From Zingiber officinale (taxonomy: Eukaryota > Streptophyta > Magnoliopsida > Zingiberales > Zingiberaceae): a stretch of 64,000 nt of DNA. The stretch spans positions 16,648,877 through 16,712,876 of the forward strand of contig NC_055992.1 of NCBI RefSeq assembly GCF_018446385.1, written 5' to 3'. A program made the position numbers and the translations under genes. The notes below the pieces were generated by a model. It was not told the origin of the DNA, did no database searches, and was given only the letters and a program-made list of their open reading frames with translations. Below are positions 1 through 12,439 of the stretch, one piece after another. Each line of letters opens with the position of its first letter. Position 1 is the stretch's first letter.

Positions 1-1476
1 TACAATAAAATTTCCTCAATTTCCTTGACATGATTTAATTTAGAAAAATAAAATAAATTTTCCAAATCAATCTTCAATGGTCGGCCACATCATTGGAGAA
101 CAAATTGGACAAGTTTTAATCAACAATTAAAACTTCCTAATTTGTTTCCGGAAATTTTTTAAAAAATAAAATTTCTCTTTAAAATCTCTTCATGGTTGAT
201 AAAAGGAAATTTCTATAATTTTAATTTTATCAACATGTGAATAATTTTTAAAGAAAAAATAAAACATCTCTCCAATCTACAAATAAGGAAAGAGATCTAA
301 TCTCTTTCTTTAATCTTTTATAGATCTTTTACAAGAGAGATATTTTAATTTTAATTCTCTTTAAATTATATCTTCCACATAATAATAAAAATTAAAATTA
401 AAATCCTTTTTTAATTTAATTTGGCCGGCCCCCACTAGCTTGGGTTCAAGCTAGGGCCGGCCACCCAATAATATACCTAGGCCGGCCCTAGCTTGTTCCC
501 AAGCTAGCTTGGCCGGCCCCTATTGGGTGGGTATAGAAGGTGGGTATAGGTGGGTATAGAACTCTATAAATAAGAAGCTACGATAGGGACCGAGAGGAGG
601 AATTGGTTTTGGTCTCCCGATAAAATTAAGCATCCCGTGTTCGCCCCGAACACACAACTTAATTTTATCAATGATAATTCATTCCACTAGAGAACTATCA
701 TTGAACTACCGCACCAATCCCAAATTACATTTTTGGGCTCCTTCTTATTATGAGTGTGTTAGTCTCCCTGTGTTTAAGATATCGAATGTCCACTAATTAA
801 GTGAGTTACTTACAACTCATTTAATTAATATCTAAGTCCAAGAGTAGTACCACTCAACCTTATTGTCATGTCGGACTAAGTCCACCTGCAGGGTTTAACA
901 TGACAATCTTTATGAGCTCCTCTTGAGGACATTATCAACCTAGTATCTCTAGGACACAGTTTCCTTCTATAATCAACAACACACACTATAAGTGATATCA
1001 TTTCCCAACTTATCGGGTTTATTGATTCAACGAACTAAATCTCACCCATTGATAAATTAAAGAAATAAATATCAAATATATGTGTTTGTTATTATATTAG
1101 GATTAAGAGCACACACTTCCATAATAACTGAGGTCTTTGTTCCTTTATAAAGTCAGTATAAAAGAAACGACCTCAAATGGTCCTACTCAATACACTCTGA
1201 GTGTACTAGTGTAATTATATAGTCAAGATAAACTAATACCTAATTACACTACGACCTTCTAATGGTTTGTTCCTTTTCCATTTTGGTCGTGAGCTACTGT
1301 TTATAATTTATAAGGTACTAATAACATCATCTTCTGTATGTGACACCATATACTATGTTATCTACAATATAAATTAAATGAACAACTACAAACAAATGTA
1401 GACAATTAGACCAAATGTGATTCTTTATTCATAATAAATGTTTACAAAGCTTAGGCTTTCAGTATACATTCCAACA
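1..1476 (-). repeat. 3' LTR of copia A (partial)
   Basis: Matches 7409-8865 almost base for base and ends CCAACA at 1476, exactly where the right LTR ends. The first 0.9 kb of the LTR (equivalent to 6473-7408) lies left of the window. A visible difference from the other LTR is a short GGCCGGCC/AAGCTAG-rich insertion near 480-500. Confidence 0.95.
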
Positions 1477-1490
1477 ATCTCCCACTTATA
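1477..1490 (-). other. Polypurine tract of copia A
   Basis: The minus strand reads TATAAGTGGGAGAT directly before the 3' LTR. This is the expected position and composition of a plus-strand primer tract for copia elements. Confidence 0.75.
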
Positions 1491-1640
1491 CTAATGACTA
1501 AGCTGCCATATCTTCTAACATACATCTGATTCCCATTCCCTCCACATGCCGATCGAAAGCTTTCGCCGGAAGGGCCTTAGTGAAAGGATCTGCCAGGTTA
1601 TCCGCTGATGCAATCTTGGCGATGACAACTTCTCCTCGCT

Positions 1641-2054
1641 TCACAATATCTCGTATCGGTGGTACTTGCGCTCTATATGTTTACTTGCCTTATGAGCTCG
1701 TGGTTCCTTCGAGTTTGCAACTGCACCACTATTATCACAATAAATTGTGATGATTTTGGGCAAACCAGGAATCACATCTAAGTCCATTAGAAAGTTCCTG
1801 AGCCATACTGCTTCTTTAGCTGCCTCAGAGGCTGCTACATACATGGTTGAGTCCGAAACACATTTCTGCTTAACACTCCTCCATGAAATGGCTCCACCTC
1901 CTAAAGTAAACACATAGCCTGATGTAGACTTACTGTTATCCCTATCTGATTGGAAATCTAAATCCGTGTAACCCACAGGGAGCAGATCGTCTGTTTGATA
2001 AACAAGCATATAATCTCTAGTCCTTCTCAGGTACTTCAATATATGCTTTACCAC
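1641..2054 (-). pseudogene. Copia A RNase H domain
   Basis: The 137-residue frame matches the C-terminal RNase H of copia polyproteins: GYTDLDFQSDRDNSKSTSGYVF, GGGAISWRS and then the HIERKYH box near the end. It lacks the usual start because it continues the reverse transcriptase frame, from which it is separated by a stop/frame change near 2055-2057. It would degrade the RNA strand of the RNA-DNA hybrid during reverse transcription. It is part of a broken polyprotein, not a host gene. Confidence 0.9.
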
Positions 2055-2057
2055 AGT

Positions 2058-2856
2058 TCAATGTCCTTGTCTAGGGTTACTCTGATATCTGCTGACCATG
2101 CCCACGGCAAAACAGATATCAGGTCTCGTACATAGCATTGCATACATTAGGCTTCCTACAGCCGAAGCATAAGGAACTGCTTTCATGTCCTCTATCTCTT
2201 TTGATGTCTTTGGAGACATCTCTTTAGATAGAGCTACTCCATGTCTAAAAGGTAAGAAACCTTTCTTGGAATCCTGCATGCTAAAACGAGCAAGGATTGT
2301 ATCTATATATGAAGCTTGGGATAGACACAACATTCTTTTCTTACGATCCCTTATAACTTTGATCCCAAGAATGTGTGCACATTCTCCTAAGTCCTTCATA
2401 TCAAATTGTTTGGACAACCATACCCTTACGTCTGATAATACCTTGACATTGTTGCCAATTAACAAAATATCATCTACGTATAGTACAAGAAATACCACCA
2501 CGTTTTCGTTACACTTCTAATATACACAAGACTCATCCGGACTTTGAATAAATCCATATGACTGGATTACTTCATTAAACCGGATGTTCCAAGACCTTGA
2601 AGCTTGCTTCAGTCCATAAATGGACCGATTGAGCTTGCACACTAGATGCTCTTTGCCTTTTCAATGAACCCTTCGGTTGCTTCATATGGATGTTCTCTTC
2701 AAGACTTCCATTAAGGAAAGTCGTCTTGACATCCATTTGCCAAATCTCATAATCCATATGAGCGAATGGATAAGAGTATCCGGATAGACTTAAGCATACC
2801 GGTGAAAAGGTTTCCTCAAAATCGATTCCCTCTTTTGAGTGTACCCTTTGCAACAA
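2058..2856 (-). pseudogene. Copia A reverse transcriptase (frameshifted)
   Basis: Two frames together give a copia reverse transcriptase. The N-terminal part (2575-2856) has EGIDFEETFSPV and WQMDVKTTFLNGSLEE, which holds the first catalytic Asp. The C-terminal part (2058-2501) has the catalytic LYVDDILLIG box, then LGECAHILGIKVIRD and the TRPDICFAVG motif that leads into RNase H. The stretch between them (about 2502-2574) is disrupted, so one protein cannot be made. The catalytic aspartates survive. The 2.86-3.5 kb region to the right is a decayed integrase-RT linker with no clear frame. Confidence 0.9.
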
Positions 2857-3501
2857 GCCTAGCTTTGAAGGTTTCTACCTTCCGTCATCCCTCTTTTCCT
2901 TTTGTAGATCCACTTGCATCCAACGGATTTTACACCATCGGTGGTTCTACAAGCTCCCAAACCTTATTAGAGTACATGGACTCTATTTGAATTCATTGCC
3001 TTTTGCCAAGATCTTGCATCTATATCTTGGAGTGCTTCATTATATGACGGGGATCAGGTTCATACCAGGGATCAAGTCCAAGACTCTCCCAAAACATGAA
3101 TCTTCAGTGCCTCACAACCCTCCCACTACGACGAGGCATCCGTGGTTGTGTATCATGTGTGACACGTGTTGCGCTCTTGTGGTACTTCATCTTGTCCTGT
3201 TACTAAGTAGACATGTCCTCTCTAAGTTCTTCTAAAACAACTTTACTATCGGGCTTGTGATCCATTATATAGTCTTCTTCTAAAAACTAGGCATTGGTGC
3301 TAACAATGACCTTCGGTCTTTAGGACTATAAAATAAACCACCTTTCGTTCCTTTGGGATATCCTACAAACACGCGAACTTCAGATTCTAACTTATCGATC
3401 GGTTTCAAAGACATGTGCCGACTACCCCAAATCAATATGTCTTAGACGGGTTTTCGCCATTCCACAATTCTATGGGAGTAGAAAAACTGATTTAGAAGGT
3501 A

Positions 3502-4535
3502 CTAAGTTCGGAACATATCTGTTGTTTCCCGAGCATATCCCCAAAACGAATTTGGTAATTCTGAATAACTCATCATCGATCTAACCATTTCCATAAGAGT
3601 CCTATTCCTTCGCTCTGCCACACCATTCTGCTGGGGTGTTCCAGTGCAGACAATTGGGATTGAACCCGACCTCGATAAGTAATTCCTAAACTCTCCTAAG
3701 AGGTATTCGCCACCACGATCAGATCGTAGTGTCTTGATACTTTTACCTAATCGTTTCTCCACATCAGCCTTGTATTCTTTGAACTTGTCAAAGCACTCGG
3801 ACTTGCGGCGCATTAGGTAAATGTATCCATATCTTGAATAATCGTCTATGAAAGAGACAAAATATTCAAAACCTCCTCTTGCCTGGACAGACATAGGACC
3901 ACACAAATCAGAGTGAACCAACTCTAACACTTCTTTGGCTCTATATCCCTTGGCCTTGAACGGCCTCTTGGTCATTTTACCTTCTAAGCAAGATTCACAA
4001 GTTGGAAAATTTTTCAACTCTAATGAACTCAAAAGTCCATCGGCTATAAGCCTCTGAATCCTACTTAAATTAATATGACCAAGTCTTAGATGCCAAAGAT
4101 ATGCTTGGTTCATTTCTAAAGGTTCTTTTCTCTTATTAGAATTAGAAGATGAGTTATAAATTTCCATGTTTTGCTTTGTGGAAGAAATTGGATTTAAAAT
4201 ATACAAATTGCCAACTAATGCACCAGAACAGATAATCACTTTATTTCTTTTAATAACTACATCGTTACTGAAAGAAACTGAATATCCATCTATAAACAGT
4301 TTAGAAACTGAAATTAAATTCTTTCTAAAACTGGGTACATAAAGACAATTTCTTAAAACCAAATTTTTATTTCTACTAAAAGACAAGTAGACGTCTCTAA
4401 CAATCGCCACCTTAGTAGCATTGCCCATGTAGACGGTAATCTCCTTCGATAGTCGTCGGGTTTCCTGGAACCCCGCAAGGAATTGCAGACATGATCAGTG
4501 GCTCCCGTATTACACCAGGTCTTGGTAGATAACAC
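3502..4535 (-). pseudogene. Copia A protease remnant and integrase
   Basis: The integrase frame (3502-4428) shows the HHCC zinc-binding region (HLRLGHINLSRIQ followed by CESCLEGKM), then the DDE core: HSDLCGP, LRSDRGGEY and NGVAERRNRTL. It ends early near FWGYARETTD. Upstream, the frame at 4353-4535 holds the protease active-site neighbourhood, but it reads NTGATDHVC where the family has DTGA. The catalytic Asp appears changed to Asn, which would inactivate the protease. Protease and integrase are in different frames, so there is also a frameshift near 4400. Confidence 0.88.
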
Positions 4536-4659
4536 CGCTAAACATGTTTCAATAACTGAGCATGAGATATACCTTTGTTTTGGTTCCTACGAGGACGGTC
4601 CGCCTTCGTCCTCACTGCTTGTAGATGAAGCACTTGCCCTTGGCTTCTTCACTCCGACT

Positions 4660-5359
4660 TTAAATCCCGTACTGAGATTTATTCACTTTCTTTCCGAGCG
4701 ACTTGTTTCTTCTTCTTCTTTCCTTTCGGTTTAGAAGTAGAACCATTTTCAGAAAGTGAATTTGAGAATTGTGACGAAATAATCCTTCTGCTGATGTCAG
4801 TAGTTCCCCTAATGAATAAATCCTTTTATTCATATTATAGTTCAGGCGCTCAAAACTTCTAGGTAGCGTTGGAGGATCATATCGATCCGGGTTTCCCATC
4901 AATTTCTCCTCCAAGGATTTGTATCTCGCTCGGATAAGCCATCATCTTTAGGATATGATCCCTTGCGAGTACCCTCTTGCATGGTGGTGCCATTATCTTT
5001 CTCATAGCTTCTTGTCTAGAAGCCCTATCCTGATGACCAAAGAGCTCCTTGAGATTGTTCATAATATCATAAGCTGTTGGTAAATCTTGATGTTGATGTT
5101 GCAATACATTTGACATTGAAACCAAAATGTAACACCGCGCCATCTCATCTGCATTTACCCATCTCTTATGATATTCAATCTCCTCTTGGGTAGATTCACC
5201 AGTGGGTGCATCAGGACAAGGTTCAGACAAGACAAATTTATAGCTTTCAGCAGTCAGAACAATGTCCAGGTTCCTTTTCCAATCTATGTAATTAGGTCCA
5301 GTAAGTCTATTTTGTTGAAGTATGATGGACAGTGGGTTGAAAGTCATCCTAAGAATCAC
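4660..5359 (-). pseudogene. Copia A gag (frameshifted)
   Basis: The first frame (4877-5359) is a typical copia gag N-terminus (UBN2 type), with LTGPNYIDWKRNLDIVL, a Trp-rich helix region and ELFGHQDRASRQEAMRKI. A second frame (4660-4914) continues with MEEKLMGNP and ends in a lysine/arginine-rich tract. The switch of frame near 4900 indicates a frameshift. Gag would form the virus-like particle that packages the retrotransposon RNA. The ATG near 5359 is the first good start downstream of the primer site. Confidence 0.85.
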
Positions 5360-5365
5360 AAATAA

Positions 5366-6458
5366 CTTTTGGTCAGAACTCTAAATTTAGAATAATATTG
5401 ATTTCTCAAACAATACTATTTTAAATTAACCAACACCTCATCACACCGTGAATTTTGTATGCCACGTTAGTGTGGACGTATACAAATTCAACATTTGTAA
5501 AAGGAGGGTTTTAACCCATTAATTTTATTATCTTGTCAACCTAACTTTTTGACAAATAAAATTAATAGTTGGTATTATTTGGTCACACAAATAATAATAG
5601 CGACTCCGTTGGGGAGGATACTATTAGATGTGTCTAAGTGTATACCATTACTTGACACTAAGTCCATTAATAACATTATGCCCCTTCCGTTGGGGAAGAT
5701 CACACGCTCTTAATTAATTTCCTATAGTCATCCAAAAATGGAAGTCTGTTCTAGTGATCCACAAACAAGCTCATCCGTTATGGAGGAAGGCACTCAGAGC
5801 CAACGCGCAAGCTTGTTTGCATCACTTACAAACCAGTAATGGAGACCATGGGATTTATTTAAAAATCCCTCTCCCACTTTAGTTATTTATAAATGAGGAA
5901 TTTTAACTATGCTAGCCTACTAAACTTGTAAACTAACATGCACACACAGCACAATATAAAAGCAATAAATAGAAAATTTAATTTTCAACTATTATGGCTT
6001 TTATCTCTAAATTGTCCTCCGTGTGTTGTCATCCCAAGCTGCTGCCATATTTGGCCACCGCCTCCGGGTCTAGCTGTCGCATCCATCTTGCTCCTAGTTC
6101 CGCTGCGCCTCTGGTCCTTAGAAGGTTCCACGCTTTGCAAGATTCGATCCGCGACATAAATAGAATTTTACATTTTTGATCCTATATTCCATAAAAGGAA
6201 TGTACATGTATCTAGATCAAAAATAAAATCCTAATAAAACTAAATACAGCTCCTGTTGTATTTTAATACAATCATGCACACACATATAAATTGCCCTTGA
6301 CATGTCCAAGGGTCCAATCACACACATAATTAACTAAAAGCCATAATAGTTGGATCCTGCATCCACAAAGTTAGCACATCCTACTATTATCCTGCCTAAA
6401 TTATGTATGACATGCGCATAATTAAACTAAATACCAAATACACAGAGGCAAAACCCTA
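5366..6458 (-). other. Untranslated leader of copia A
   Basis: About 1.1 kb between the primer site and gag. I see no coding frame with family resemblance; the short frames at 5938-6179 look like chance. This is a long but ordinary leader for a plant copia element. Confidence 0.6.
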
Positions 6459-6470
6459 GCTCTGATACCA
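6459..6470 (-). other. Primer binding site of copia A (initiator tRNA-Met type)
   Basis: The minus strand reads TGGTATCAGAGC two bases after the end of the 5' LTR. This is the standard sequence complementary to the 3' end of plant initiator tRNA-Met, and it fixes the element's orientation. Confidence 0.93.
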
Positions 6471-6472
6471 AT

Positions 6473-8865
6473 TGTTGGTTGCTACTCGGAAAACCTAGAG
6501 GTTCCACTGTACAAAATTTTGTACAAAGGTCTGAACCTTTTCCTAGCTACCATGTGTTCTTTTAAATTAAATTTTGGACCGCCTGCGGAACTTAACACGT
6601 TTGATCCAAAACTTAATCTATTTGTTCTTTTAGGTTTTGACTTGGATCTCCTGCGGAACTTAACACGTTCGACCCAAGTCTCCTTAAGTTATTAATTCCA
6701 TTAAATATTAATTTCCATAAAAGGTTCCCAGATCGACGTGGCGAGGCACATGGCCTTCTTGGATATGGGAGCAACCACCACCGACTAGACAAAACCTTTA
6801 ATAGAAAGCTAATATTTAATTTCCTAAAATAACTTTAGGTTAACCAAAGAGAACAATCAAATCACAAGAAAAAGAAAGAAAACAAAAGAACACAACATCG
6901 AAAAACATATTCGAAATACTAGATCGTAAGCCTCTTGTATTTGGTATTATTTCCATAAATAACTAGCATGATGCGGAAATAAAAATTACTAGTTATACCT
7001 TGTAGAAAAACCTCTTGATCTTCTACCGTATTCCTCTTCTAACCTCGGACGTTGTGTGGGCAACGATCTTCCGAGACGAGAAACCACCAATCACCTTCTT
7101 CTCCTCCTAGCAAGGTTCGGCCAACAAAGAGGAAGCTTCACCAAGGAAGAAAATCAAAATACTAACCAAGCTCCAAGAGATGCTAGCTTTCTCTCCTTCT
7201 TCTTCTTCTTCTCCGAGTAGTATCCGGCCACCACAAGAGCTCCAATGGAAAAGTAGGGTTCGGCCACCACAAGAGGAAGAGAAGGAGATGATGGCCGGCC
7301 ACACCAAGGAACAAAAGAGAGAGAGAAATAATAGATGTTGTATCTCATGAAGGCACCCTCACCCCTTCTTTTATATTCCTTGGCCTAGGCAAATTAGGAA
7401 ATTTAATTACAATAAAATTTCCTCAATTTCCTTGACATGATTTAATTTAGAAAAATAAAATAAATTTTCCAAATCAATCTTCAATGGCCGGCCACATCAT
7501 TGGAGAACAAATTGGACAAGTTTTAATCAACAATTAAAACTTCCTAATTTGTTTCCGGAAATTTTAAAAAATAAAATTTCTCTTTAAAATCTCTTCATGG
7601 TTGATAAAAGGAAATTTCTATAATTTTAATTTTATCAACATGTGAATAATTTTTAAAGAAAAAATAAAACATCTCTCCAATCTACAAATAAGGAAAGAGA
7701 TCTAATCTCTTTCTTTAATCTTTTATAGATCTTTTACAAGAGAGATATTTTAATTTTAATTCTCTTTAAATTATATCTTCCACATAATAATAAAAATTAA
7801 AATTAAAATCCCTTTTTAATTTAATTTGGCCGGCCCCCACTAGCTTGGGTTCAAGCTAGGCCGGCCACCCAATTTTATACCTAGGCCTGTCCCAAGCTAG
7901 CTTGGCCGGCCCCTATTGGGTGGGTATAGAAGGTGGGTATAGGTGGGTATAGAACTCTATAAATAAGAAGCTACGATAGGGACCGAGAGGAGGAATTGGT
8001 TTTGGTCTCCCGATAAAATTAAGCATCCCGTGTTCGCCCCGAACACACAACTTAATTTTATCAATGATAATTCATTCCACTAGAGAACTATCATTGAACT
8101 ACTGCACCAATCCCAAATAACATTTTTGGGCTCCTTCTTATTATGAGTGTGTTAGTCTCCCTGTGTTTAAGATATCGAATGTCCACTAATTGAGTTACTG
8201 ACAACTCATTTAATTAATATCTAAGTCCAAGAGTAGTACCACTCAACCTTATTGTCATGTCGGACTAAGTCCACCTGCAGGGTTTAACATGACAATCTTT
8301 ATGAGCTCCTCTTGAGGACATTATCAACCTAGTATCTCTAGGACACAGTTTCCTTCTATAATCAACAACACACACTATAAGTGATACTATTTCCCAACTT
8401 ATCGGGTTTATTGATTCAACGAACTAAATCTCACCCATTGATAAATTAAAGAAATAAATATCAAATATATGTGCTTGTTATTATATTAGGATTAAGAGCA
8501 CACACTTCCATAATAACTGAGGTCTTTGTTCCTTTATAAAGTCAGTATAAAAGAAACGACCTCAAATGGTCCTACTCAATACACTCTGAGTTTACTAGTG
8601 TAATTATATAGTCAAGATAAACTAATACCTAATTACACTACGACCTTCTAATGGTTTGTTCCTTTTCCATTTTGGTCGTGAGCTACTGTTTATAATTTAT
8701 AAGGTACTGATAACATCATCTTCTGTATGTGACACCACATACTATGTTATCTACAATATAAATTAAATGAACAACTACAAACAAATGTAGACAATTAGAC
8801 CAAATGTGATTCTTTATTCATAATAAATGTTTACAAAGCTTAGGCTTTCAGTATACATTCCAACA
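6473..8865 (-). repeat. 5' LTR of copia A (2393 bp)
   Basis: Complete LTR with ends TGTTGG and CCAACA. Its last 1457 bp repeat 1-1476. It carries CT-rich and GGCCGGCC-containing stretches. The small frames at 7107-7348 fall inside the LTR and show no domain. A related, older LTR fragment lies at 26979-27203. Confidence 0.95.
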
Positions 8866-11494
8866 CCCGACACCTCGCCCGTGCCTTCTCTTCTCTCGAT
8901 CGCCTGCCCTAACCGCACATCTCCACAAAATCGCCCGGTGACGGTTCCATCCTTCTCCCTCATGACCTCGCCAGAAGCCGAGCACCTCCCCTCTACCTAG
9001 AGCCGGAGCCCTAGCTCTTGATCCGCAGCCGACCGATTGCCATCCTTGTCGCAGCACCTTAGCGCCACCACCGTCCCGGCACCACCACCGTCCCTGCGCC
9101 ACTTCCCCTTCCTCTGCCATAGCCCTAGTTTCCACTGCTGCCTGTTGCCAGCCAAGACCCGAGCAGTGCCGATCAAGCCGACTCTCCTTTCCTCTGCCCT
9201 AGCGACGGCAGACGGTCGTCACTCTGCCGACCATCGCTGGAGACTATCTCTTTTTACCAATTAGCCGTGAGCCATAGTGTAGAGCCACTTCTCGCAACAA
9301 GCAGCCAAGATTGTTGTTTTGCCCCGGATTTCCTCTTGCTGTCGGATCCAAACCAAGGCAGTAGTGATTCGGCAGTGTGACAGCAGGGTGAGGGTTTAGA
9401 TTTTTATCTTGTGTTATGTTCTTGTCCTATATCTACCGTGGATCATCACTAAATGTTGTTCTCCATTTATAGAGGGTTGTAGGTTTGATCAGTAGCATTA
9501 CTGCTCTACTGATTTCGGGCTGGCAAGTGCTGTGGGGTTGCTCTTGATTCTGGCAGCAACCATTTCGGCTGTGTATCACAGTAGTAGTTTGGTGAAAAGA
9601 AGGTAAGGTGCTCAGGTTATTTTGGAAATTTGGTTACCGAATTAGAAATGATTTCTTGAGTTTCATTTTGATACGGACAGTGAAGTGCAGGTGATTTATT
9701 GGGTTCCAACAGTTAATCCTATTCCAGCAGTGATATCCCTAGTAGTGGATCATTATTAGGGACTGTGAGTTTAAGGTATGGTTCATGTATCGAATTATTG
9801 ATAAATTGGATTACTAGATGGTTAGATTTATTAGGGTTTTACCCTAATTGGGTCTCAACGATTTTTATTTGGTTATACATTTGAGTTGTAGCTAAATAAA
9901 AATGTATGTATGTTGGTGACACAGGACTTTGACGCGAGACGAATATCTTGACGTCAGATTTGGACTAGATATGATCCTTATATTTGAGGCGGGTACTTTT
10001 GACTTTATGTCTTTGATATGCATAGTAGTGAATTTAACAAGTAGCAATAATTATGTTCTCTTATTTGTTTCGGTTAATCACTACCCGATACCTATTACAT
10101 GATTGGTTGATTGCTTGTTTTGCATCTCATGTATTCCTTACCTGTGATACATGCTTATAGGGGTAGTGATATACCATGTTTCACCATGTTCAGGACCTAG
10201 GTTTTATACCTTCAGTGTACCTTTGATTTGATTCGTTGACCTATGGTGCACTTTTATATATATATGGATTAGCTCAGGATATTTTGTGGTTAGTGTCATG
10301 CACCATTTGCATGATTGCATGTTGTGCGATAGTCCGCTCTATTATTGTTGAGCACATCGCCAGTTACATGGATCTGCACACACCACCACTCATGGGTTAG
10401 TGGTCGATTCAGGCAGTGTGTGTTGCAGCAGGGACCTTGTTTGGCTCCGTTGGTCCGCTCATGGGTAGCGAGATGCAACGTGTTAGCCGGCAGGGATTCC
10501 TCCCCGTCATCGTGTACCGGGAGATGAGAGCATTGCGCTCCCCCATTTATGATTTGGGATAAGAGGATAGGTGTACTCCGACAGCATCCCGTCCACTCGG
10601 TCACTCATCAGGAGTAGTGACGACAGAGTGCACGGTTGTCACAGCCCTACCCACTCGGCCTCACTATTGTGTGTGAGATGATCGACTGGCGTCAGGGGTG
10701 ACCAGGACACATCATTGGCATCATATGCATGATGCATTTATTGCTTGTGTTTATGCTTGCTGCATTTATATGTTGTATTTTGTTTGGATGCCTATGTTTG
10801 ACATGCATACAGGATTTCTATGCCACTCTGACTGTTTATCCTTATACCCAGGGCCTGATTAGTACAGTTTCTCTCCTGTTTACTTCAGTTGCATTTTTAT
10901 CTTTATTTTATCAGGAGACTGTACGCATGATTAATGCTAGGTGCTATTTCCCTACTTTGCATATCAGTTGTACCTGCTGAGTGTTGGACTCACCCCGCCT
11001 CCATTGTTGTTATTTTTCAGGTTGATGCTGTCAGGAGAGTGTTCCAGTTGCTGGTCCCCTGCAGACCACGAGGATTTATTGACCTTTTAGTTTTTCTTCT
11101 TATTTAACTATGTTTAGAATTGGTTTATTTTGATACTTGGATAATTTATGGATTGTATTTGTCGATGGATTTTTATTCGATATATTTTACTACATACCTG
11201 CCTGGACGGCAGAAGAGGTGAGTTTGTCGGATTTGTGTTTTATGAGTGTAGTGGAGTAGGAAAAATCGGATTTGAGCTTTATGGGTGTAGTGGAATAGGG
11301 TTGTTTTCGAGTCATCTTGTTACTGCTCTGTTTGTCTACTATTAAACTGCGTGGGTGATTGTTTATTTACTATTTTTATTCCAGCCGCATGTGGCTGAGG
11401 TATATGAGGATGTAGAAAAGTTTCAGATTGTCCGCCGTACAGGGGAGATGTTGCCGAAATTTCTTCGGACAGGGACTCCTCCGGGGCGTGACAT
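8866..11494 (+). repeat. Del/Tekay-like LTR, right portion (family B)
   Basis: Homologous along its length to the complete solo LTR at 56254-58954. Shared landmarks are the GACGCGAGACGA block, a CATATGCATGATGCATTTA block, the CAGCCGCATGTGGCTGAGG block and the terminus GGGGCGTGACA. The left portion is missing because copia A inserted here; it should resume beyond the left edge of the window. At 11494 the LTR ends exactly inside the RT/RNase H gene of copia B, so this LTR or its parent element inserted into copia B. No protein domain was found in it. Confidence 0.85.
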
Positions 11495-12430
11495 AACGGC
11501 ACTCAAATGTGACTCCTTGGCACAAGATTGATACCGTGCACATATACCTACGGCAAAAACTATGTCGAGTCTACTAGCCATAAGATAGAGAAGACTCCCT
11601 ATAGCACTACGATAGACCTTGGAGTCAACTTCTTTTCCCTCAACATCTTTATCCAATTTAGTACTAGTGGCCATGGGAGTAGATATTTCCTTTGCATTTT
11701 CCATTCCAAATTTCTTAAAGAGCTCTTTGACGTATTTAGATTGATGAATGTAAATGCCTTCTTTTGTTTGCTTAATTTGTAACCCTAGGAAAAATGTCAA
11801 TTCACCAACCAAACTCATTTCAAATTCACTCTCCATGTGATTAATGAATTCATTTAAATAATCTTTATTTGTAGAACCACAAATAATGTCATCAACATAT
11901 ACTTGGGCCACAAACATATCATTACTACTATTTTTCAAGAATAAAGTGGGATCAATTTTTCCTCTATGAAATCCTTTTGATACTATAAATGTTGACAATC
12001 GTTCATACCAAGCCCGGGGAGCTTGTTTTATCCCATATAAGGCCTTTTTAAGTTTATATACATGATTTGGATACTCCAAATTTTCAAACCCTGGTGGTTG
12101 CTCAACATATACTTCTTCTTTTATAACACCATTCAAAAATGCTGATTTTACATCCATTTGGTATAATTTGAACCCCTTGTGAACAGCAAATGCCAACATC
12201 ATCCTAATTGACTCCAATCTTGCTACGGGTGCATAAGTTTCATCATAGTCTAACCCTTCTACTTGATTGAAACCCCTAGCAACCAATCTAGCTTTGTTTC
12301 TCACAACTATCCCCTTATCATCAAGTTTGTTTCTAAAGACCCATTTTATATCAATAATCGATTTATTTGTAGGCCTAGGAACTAAATCCCAAACTTGACT
12401 TCTCTCAAATTGAGATAGTTCATCTTGCAT
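11495..12430 (-). pseudogene. Copia B reverse transcriptase, truncated by insertion
   Basis: Reads MQDELSQFERSQVWDLVPRP, IDIKWVFRNKLD, KARLVARGFNQVEGLDYDETYAPVARLESIR, YQMDVKSAFLNG and the catalytic QVYVDDIICGST box, then the FAVGICARYQS junction to RNase H. Family similarity stops after CAKESHLSAV at base 11495, where the inserted LTR begins; the trailing residues of the open frame come from that LTR. A stop just upstream (about 12431-12439, in the usual DPDW position) separates RT from integrase, consistent with a Trp codon changed to stop. Confidence 0.92.
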
Positions 12431-12439
12431 TGCTAAAAT

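Larger units (their letters stand above)
1..8865 (-). mobile_element. Ty1/copia LTR retrotransposon (copia A), left LTR cut by window edge
   Basis: Two long direct repeats (1-1476 and 6473-8865) flank an internal region whose minus-strand frames read gag, protease, integrase, reverse transcriptase and RNase H in that order, which is the Ty1/copia order. A tRNA-Met primer site adjoins the right LTR and a purine tract (minus strand) adjoins the left LTR, so transcription ran right to left. The right LTR begins TGTTGG and ends CCAACA. All coding frames are interrupted, so the copy looks inactive, but the two LTRs are still very alike and differ mainly by small indels. The element sits inside a Del/Tekay-like LTR that resumes at 8866. 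The TSD cannot be checked because the left end is outside the window. Confidence 0.95.

Noticed and set aside
6459..6470. tRNA-Met gene fragments at primer sites
   Set aside because: TGGTATCAGAGC next to LTR ends is the primer binding site, not a tRNA gene.
11148..11345. Small ORFs in 10.3-11.5 kb and 57.9-59.0 kb
   Set aside because: They lie in family B LTRs, are not conserved between the two copies and lack domains.
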